From: Burhinus oedicnemus
Lineage: Eukaryota > Chordata > Aves > Charadriiformes > Burhinidae
Assembly (NCBI GenBank): GCA_008921705.1
Contig: VFFE01007192.1
Coordinates: forward strand, 2,484,579 to 2,548,578
Direction of reading: 5' to 3'
DNA length: 64,000 bases
Shown here: piece after piece, positions 59,681-64,000 of the stretch
How positions within the stretch are numbered: position 1 is the stretch's first letter
Layout: the number at the start of each line of letters is the position of its first letter
Program-made: the position numbers and the translations under genes
Notes under the pieces: generated by a model
Told to the model about the DNA's origin: nothing
Database searches by the model: none
Seen by the model: the letters and a program-made list of their open reading frames with translations, nothing else

Positions 59681-61613
59681 AGAGACTTGTTCTGTTCAAA
59701 TCAACGCTCACCTGACAAATAGTTTTAATATGTAGCAATGTGTGACATGGAAAACTGGCCAAGGATGCAAATTTAGCTCCTCACTGAATATTAAAGAATA
59801 TCCAACCCAGAAATTATAACTACCACTATAAATAATAAAAATACTTAAGTACATCCTACTCGTGTTTTGCAAACATAAAAGCAAACCAGATGAATTTCCT
59901 TCTGTATAGATCTATAAATATAAGAGTCCTGGTCAAAAACTGCGATCTGGTATGCTTTACACATTTCTACACTTCTAGAGGAAACATTTGTATGACTTCA
60001 AAGCTTCAGTCTGTTCTAGTTACTCATACAACAAAAGAGCTTGCTGCTTTGGATAGACTGCGTGTGTAGCTTCTGGTGTTCCCCCTCCCAAATCTTAACA
60101 AGTCTCCAGGAATGAGCCAAGTGATAATCTCGCTCTCTGTGACATGGAGTATGGCTTTTTGTATAAATATGCTGCCTCAGACTTGGTTACAACCACTCAC
60201 TTTGTGAAGCTCTTTGAGGTGGACTGCTGATGAGCCTCCATCCATTGAAAAAAATTAGTGGCTTGAATTTGTCACCCAAAAATTGAGGTAGCCCAAGCCG
60301 CTAGTCACTTCTGAGACGCTTGGATCTGCCTGTACATCATTGAAGAAAACAAAAATCCAGAAAGTAGAATCCCAAACTGACCATGATGCCACATTTAAAG
60401 GGTCCCTAGTAATGCCAGTAAATTAAGTTAGCCAGTGAGGCAGGAGCTAGGTGGGAGCTACCCAGCAGGGTGGAGCTGCTACAGCACCCTGGTATAGACT
60501 CCATACCTTCTCTCCCTGTTGTATATGCACAGGAAGACAATCTTGCCCTAAAGGAATCTCACATCAGTCTTTCAGCAAATGTTAGCAGGAGCAGGACCAC
60601 ACTCATTTGTTCTGCTTTCACACCTTGTTTATCAAAGTTTTTCTACTAACATCCTAACTGACAAAAAGGCTTGACGGAAGGAAAGACTTTCCATGAGGGC
60701 TAAACAGAGCCTGACTCAGGTTCACAACTTTTCTCATATGGTTCCTGGAGGTAATTATTTTGCAGATTCAGCCAGTACTTAGTAAAGCAAGAAGGACAGA
60801 AACATTCTGATTTTTGGTGACTAGGCTTTTTCACAGTATTTTTAATAGTCTTTTGACATGTTCCAAAAGAAGCACTCCATAGAAAGGCTTAGAGACATCA
60901 TAAGTTGCAATTGTCCCTGAAGTGTAAGTCATCAGGAATATCAGCTTGGTTGTTACAGAAGATCCTATAAAGAGAAAATCAGAAGAAGGTAAACCATTTC
61001 TTACTACAGTTTGAGAGCATAAAAAATTACTATGCTTGATTTTATTTTAAAAATTAACATTTCTGCTCTCTTCTGTGATGAGTATTAGAAAACACGTGGG
61101 AATAATACCTCACATTATTTGAGACTTGTGACTATTAAGAACAAATCAACTACGGTTAGTTTGTAAGTTAAGTTTGTAGCAACACACACAGAGCGGACCA
61201 ACCCACATTCATGTGAAGTACCTAGCTCTCAATAATCACTCCAATCTACGTGTGGGAAGACCAAGGCAAGAGGTTTGGGTTAGATGTCTAACAGGGGCTG
61301 TACACAGGTGTTTAAATTTAGGCCAGGAAACTGTGTGGGCTTCTGCAGCCCTTCTGGCGTGATCAATGAAATCTCAGTCTAGTCAAACCTCCATACCTCA
61401 GCCCTGCCACACCACCCTAAGGACCACACAGCTGTGATTCAAAAGGGGGGAAGTTCAGAAGGTGATTTCCCAGAGGTACATCTACAAGGCCATGTGCTTA
61501 CAGAACAGAGGGATGACCACGTCTTTCATGCAAAAACATGGAAACATGCTCTTCTTTTATAGAACCACCTCATGGCCAGAACACTAAGCAAATGTGGGAA
61601 TGTATTTCTGTGA
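59681..61613. other. Unannotated non-coding stretch
   Basis: No gene is seen. 'ccgctagtcacttctgagacgcttgg' near 60299-60325 resembles the 'agtcacttttgaaaatcttgg' wording of ancient amniote LINE remnants. Otherwise unique AT-rich sequence. Confidence 0.5.
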
Positions 61614-61790
61614 AAAAAACCAAACAAACCCAAACAAACCACAAAGCAAGCAAACAAAAAACCCCAGAACAGTGACCATCACAAAAAAAACCCAAACCCA
61701 AAACAAACAAAAAACAACACCCCCCAAAACCAAAAACCAAAAAAAACCCCCCACAAAACCCAACACACAACCAAAGCAACCCCACTACCA
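61614..61790. repeat. Long A/C-rich low-complexity tract
   Basis: About 175 bases made almost entirely of A and C on the plus strand (accaaacaaaccc, aaaacaaacaaaaaacaac, aaaaaaccccccac) with a few interrupting bases near 61670-61680. The absence of T removes stop codons, giving spurious open frames on both strands (61594-61806 plus; 61570-62016 and 61584-61766 minus), including a Gly/Phe/Leu/Cys-rich one. Confidence 0.9.
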
Positions 61791-62109
61791 GCCAGTGCAG
61801 GTATAAGACAGAAGAGGAGGTCCCTGGTCTTAGGGTGTTCTCTAATCTACTGGCTTGTAGCTTTTCCAAGAAACTGGAGTTTGAACTTCCTACCAGGCCA
61901 CACTGCAGAATGGTGAACCTGAGTTTTCTGGGTCTTGTGGGGCTCTGTCTGGCACGATGGTGGTCTGGGTTATGGCACCTGCTTCTTCCTTTCCATTGCA
62001 TAATGAGGTGAGGCACCTACTCAAGGCTGTATTTTCCCCTCCAGAAAAAGCCAAAGTGTATCAAAAGTCTGTTATGACTTTGCAGCTTGACACTTCCCTC
62101 CCTATTTTA
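61791..62109. other. Unannotated non-coding stretch
   Basis: Unique sequence without recognised content; the minus-strand frame running through it is an extension of the low-complexity tract frame. Confidence 0.5.
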
Positions 62110-62260
62110 ATCTAGCCCCAAGGAAATTGTTTAAGGTCAGAAAGAAACCATTTGTAGAGGCAGGAATAGAAGCCCACTGCCAATCTCAGATCCAGACCGC
62201 ACCCTGCTACTCATTGCGCAAGTATAAGCACATCATTCGAGACCCAGGGATTAATCCCTT
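62110..62260 (+). repeat. Degenerate ancient MIR/L3-like repeat
   Basis: 'ccaaggaaattgtttaaggtcagaaa', 'tagaggcaggaatagaagccc' and 'agatccagaccgcaccctgctactcattgcg' follow the order of the old amniote 'aaggtcacacag ... ggcagagctgggaattgaaccc' repeat. Strongly diverged; assigned by word order only. Confidence 0.4.
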
Positions 62261-62869
62261 CTCTTCTCCAGATGCTTTGCAGCAACTGTTGTGAGACAGG
62301 CTGGAACGCAGCACGAAGCTTTTCATTCTAATTTTCAATTACGTTTCTGTACTGTTATGACTCTGATTCCTCTTTTTTCTCTGTTTACAAACATACTAAG
62401 GTAACATACACTATAAATAAAACAGATGTCTTTGAAGAAGGCCTCAGATGCTCAGGAAGTCCTTCTCAGTTTGTGGTTCAATCTGTTTCCTGTCGAGTTT
62501 AATCTGACAATGTTGGCTTGTTAAGATCTGTGTGGTGCTTCAGATATTTTCAATTAGTCTTACTAAGACCGATTTCCCCTCCCACTTAGACTAAATGAGA
62601 GTTTTCATCCATGTTATCCGGACTTTTTCACTGATCAGAGAACAAGTCTTACATTAACAGGAAGTGGATGATCTGAATACGAATAACCAGAAATAACAAG
62701 GTTATCTAAATAGAGAACTCAAATGAAATCTGGGTCTCTTGGAGTCAAGAGGAAGATTTTATTTTTCACAGTTATAATTCATTTCTAGCCTTGTTAAGCA
62801 CACCAAAATACATGCTTGCCTTTGTTTCCACCTAACGATAACAAGAGTCTCAGAAAATTATATTGGTAA
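62261..62869. other. Unannotated non-coding stretch
   Basis: AT-rich. The segment 62495-62630 ('tttaatctgacaatgttgg', 'ttttcaattagtcttactaag') has conserved-element texture. No gene is seen. Confidence 0.5.
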
Positions 62870-63235
62870 ATAGGAATAATGACCAGTCTTGATTCTGGTA
62901 TAATGAGGAAGAAACAAAACAAGGATAATGAAAAATTGTAGAAGCAAGCATTGAATGCCTGAAGGAAACAATTCATGGGAAGTTAGTAGGTACCCAATAT
63001 GAGGCTGAGTAGGAAAGGAACAGAGTCAGAGTATGAGACCTATGGAGGAAAAGCAGAAAATGCAAACCAGGAGACTATAGAATTAAATAGGATGTTAACA
63101 ACAGACAACAAAAAATTCAAGGCATTAGAAAATGAGGAGAATTGAAATGAGCAATCAGATGCAGAAAGGCAGAAAAGAAAAAAAGGCCAAAGAGAGTCAT
63201 GAATAATTTGAAAAAATAATGTACTATTGAAAAAG
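62870..63235. other. Purine-skewed block
   Basis: About 360 bases in which the plus strand is A- and G-dominated (gaggaagaaacaaaacaagg, ggaggaaaagcagaaaatgc, gaaaaagaatgac) without a repeat unit. Minus-strand frames over it are Phe/Leu/Ser-rich as a by-product. This is the third such block in the window. Confidence 0.4.
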
Positions 63236-63239
63236 AATG

Positions 63240-63330
63240 ACAACGTGATATACAAAACTTAGCAGTCTGTCAAATTTTAATTATCTTTTCAATTACTAAT
63301 TAGGCCTTCTCATTGATTCAGGCAAATGAC
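63240..63330. promoter_or_regulatory. Candidate regulatory element (homeodomain cluster)
   Basis: Within about 30 bases it carries 'ttttaattatc', 'caattac' and 'ctaattagg', followed by 'cattgattcagg'. The spacing of TAAT cores is that of a homeodomain-bound enhancer core. It lies just upstream of a candidate exon. Confidence 0.25.
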
Positions 63331-63388
63331 AAACTTCCAAGAGTTTTGTTACTGTTTTTTTTCCCCCTCTATGATCTGCTCATTACAG

Positions 63389-63472
63389 TGGAGAACCAGA
63401 ATGCCATCAAAGAGCAGAATGAGACCTTTGCTGCAAGATCACCTCTGCCCTTTAATACTACAGGAACCCTGA
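63389..63472 (+). other. Candidate micro-exon (28-codon scale)
   Basis: Preceded by a strong pyrimidine tract (an 8-T run, then ccccctct) and 'ctcattacag' (AG at 63387-63388), and followed by a donor-like gtaaac (63473). The 84-base interval is open in the frame that reads ENQNAIKEQNETFAARSP and continues with PLPFNTTGTL. It starts two bases short of a full codon and ends one base into the next, so it keeps phase. The unspliced frame would stop at 63487-63489. The peptide is plausible-looking but not recognised; chance remains likely. Confidence 0.25.
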
Positions 63473-64000
63473 GTAAACGTCTATCCTAAATGAAGAACAT
63501 GGTAGAAATTTCGATGACATCAGTGGACTAGGATTTTACATGTGTTCGTGACAAATAAGCCCCTCTGAGAAAGCAACCTATCTAAAATGGAAGTTATCTT
63601 TAATTCTTTTTTTTTTTTTTGGTAGTCTTAATTGGAGTAATTACTTCTCCGACCATATGAGCATTGAAGACAACGTAGGCGATGGGCATTAGCAGGCACA
63701 CAGCCACATGATGCACAGCCCTGGTACCTGCGCACGACCATACCAAGTTACACACATACTCATTTGACACATCTCCATTTCTCCCTCCTAGCTCTCCAGA
63801 CTGATTTCCTTGTAATCAAGTAAGGGACAGAAAGATGCTGGTTGGCCTAGTGCCAGTGTTGTCACTTCTGCACCACCTTCTCTCCCTCCTCTCCAAGGAG
63901 CAGCGCTGGGATACAGGGAGGGTAGGAAGAAAGCCAGGCATTTGCCCCGCAGCCTCAAAAACAGCAGCGGTGGTCAGAGCAGGACAAAGCTGTTACAGTT
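63473..64000. other. Unannotated non-coding stretch
   Basis: No gene is seen. A T14 run occurs at 63607-63620. The last 300 bases are GC-richer and cut off by the window end. Confidence 0.55.

Noticed and set aside
61570..62016. 148-codon minus-strand Gly/Phe/Leu/Cys-rich frame resembling a membrane protein
   Set aside because: Most of it is the complement of a T-free A/C low-complexity tract, which cannot produce stop codons; the hydrophobicity is an artefact.
1..64000. Bacterial-type systems (operons, CRISPR arrays, toxin-antitoxin, prophage)
   Set aside because: No direct-repeat arrays with spacers, no dense coding, no ribosome binding sites; CR1 elements show this is vertebrate nuclear DNA.
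1..64000. tRNA, rRNA, snRNA or well-known microRNA genes
   Set aside because: No cloverleaf-type A/B box pair with intact stems and no familiar microRNA seed hairpin was seen by eye; a tRNAscan or Infernal run would be decisive.

Overview
This window reads as non-coding nuclear DNA from a bird. The clearest evidence is five copies of the CR1 LINE retrotransposon. Four are on the plus strand (20343-21073, 32894-33127, 45648-46223, 51103-51378) and one is a minus-strand fragment (47199-47286). They carry the typical avian CR1 3' end: the last part of the ORF2 reverse-transcriptase polyprotein, a short 3' UTR with a 'ggttggactagatgat'-type block, and a tail built on the 8-base unit ATTCTATG. I saw no L1 or Alu-type elements. 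The general base composition is AT-rich with a few CpG-rich islets, and a 20-N assembly gap lies at 43059-43078. I cannot name the species or the chromosome.

No protein-coding gene is recognised. Every open frame I examined has a simpler reading: chance frames in AT-rich DNA, low-complexity tracts read as protein (for example the A/C-rich tract at 61614-61790, which gives a Gly/Phe/Leu-rich frame on the minus strand), or decayed CR1 ORF2. Two short stretches have exon-like architecture (pyrimidine tract, AG, open frame, GT donor), at 19854-20024 and 63389-63472. A third (26075-26487) shows two offset coding-like frames downstream of a TATA-like site and an AATAAA, and could be a decayed retroelement or pseudogene. 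None is assigned to a family.

Layout. 1-20 kb: unique sequence with one old amniote-type repeat remnant (about 4.0 kb), candidate conserved regulatory stretches (10.6 and 12.5 kb), small tandem and inverted repeats, and a candidate exon at 19.9 kb. 20-34 kb: a long CR1 copy, CpG-rich patches at 23.2 and 28.2 kb, the 26 kb coding-like stretch, a purine-skewed block at 30 kb, a regulatory-looking block at 32.3 kb and a short CR1. 34-52 kb: a CpG-rich patch at 35.5 kb, a purine-skewed block at 38 kb, the assembly gap, and three CR1 copies within 6 kb (45.6, 47.2, 51.1 kb). 52-64 kb: old repeat remnants, a perfect inverted repeat at 54.05 kb, several homeodomain-motif-rich AT stretches, a long A/C tract, a third purine-skewed block and a candidate exon at 63.4 kb.

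Overall this is best described as an intergenic or long-intron region, possibly a gene desert with regulatory elements. No operon, CRISPR array, tRNA, rRNA or new biological system was found. Assignments of regulatory elements, old repeats and exons are inferences from composition and motif pattern only.
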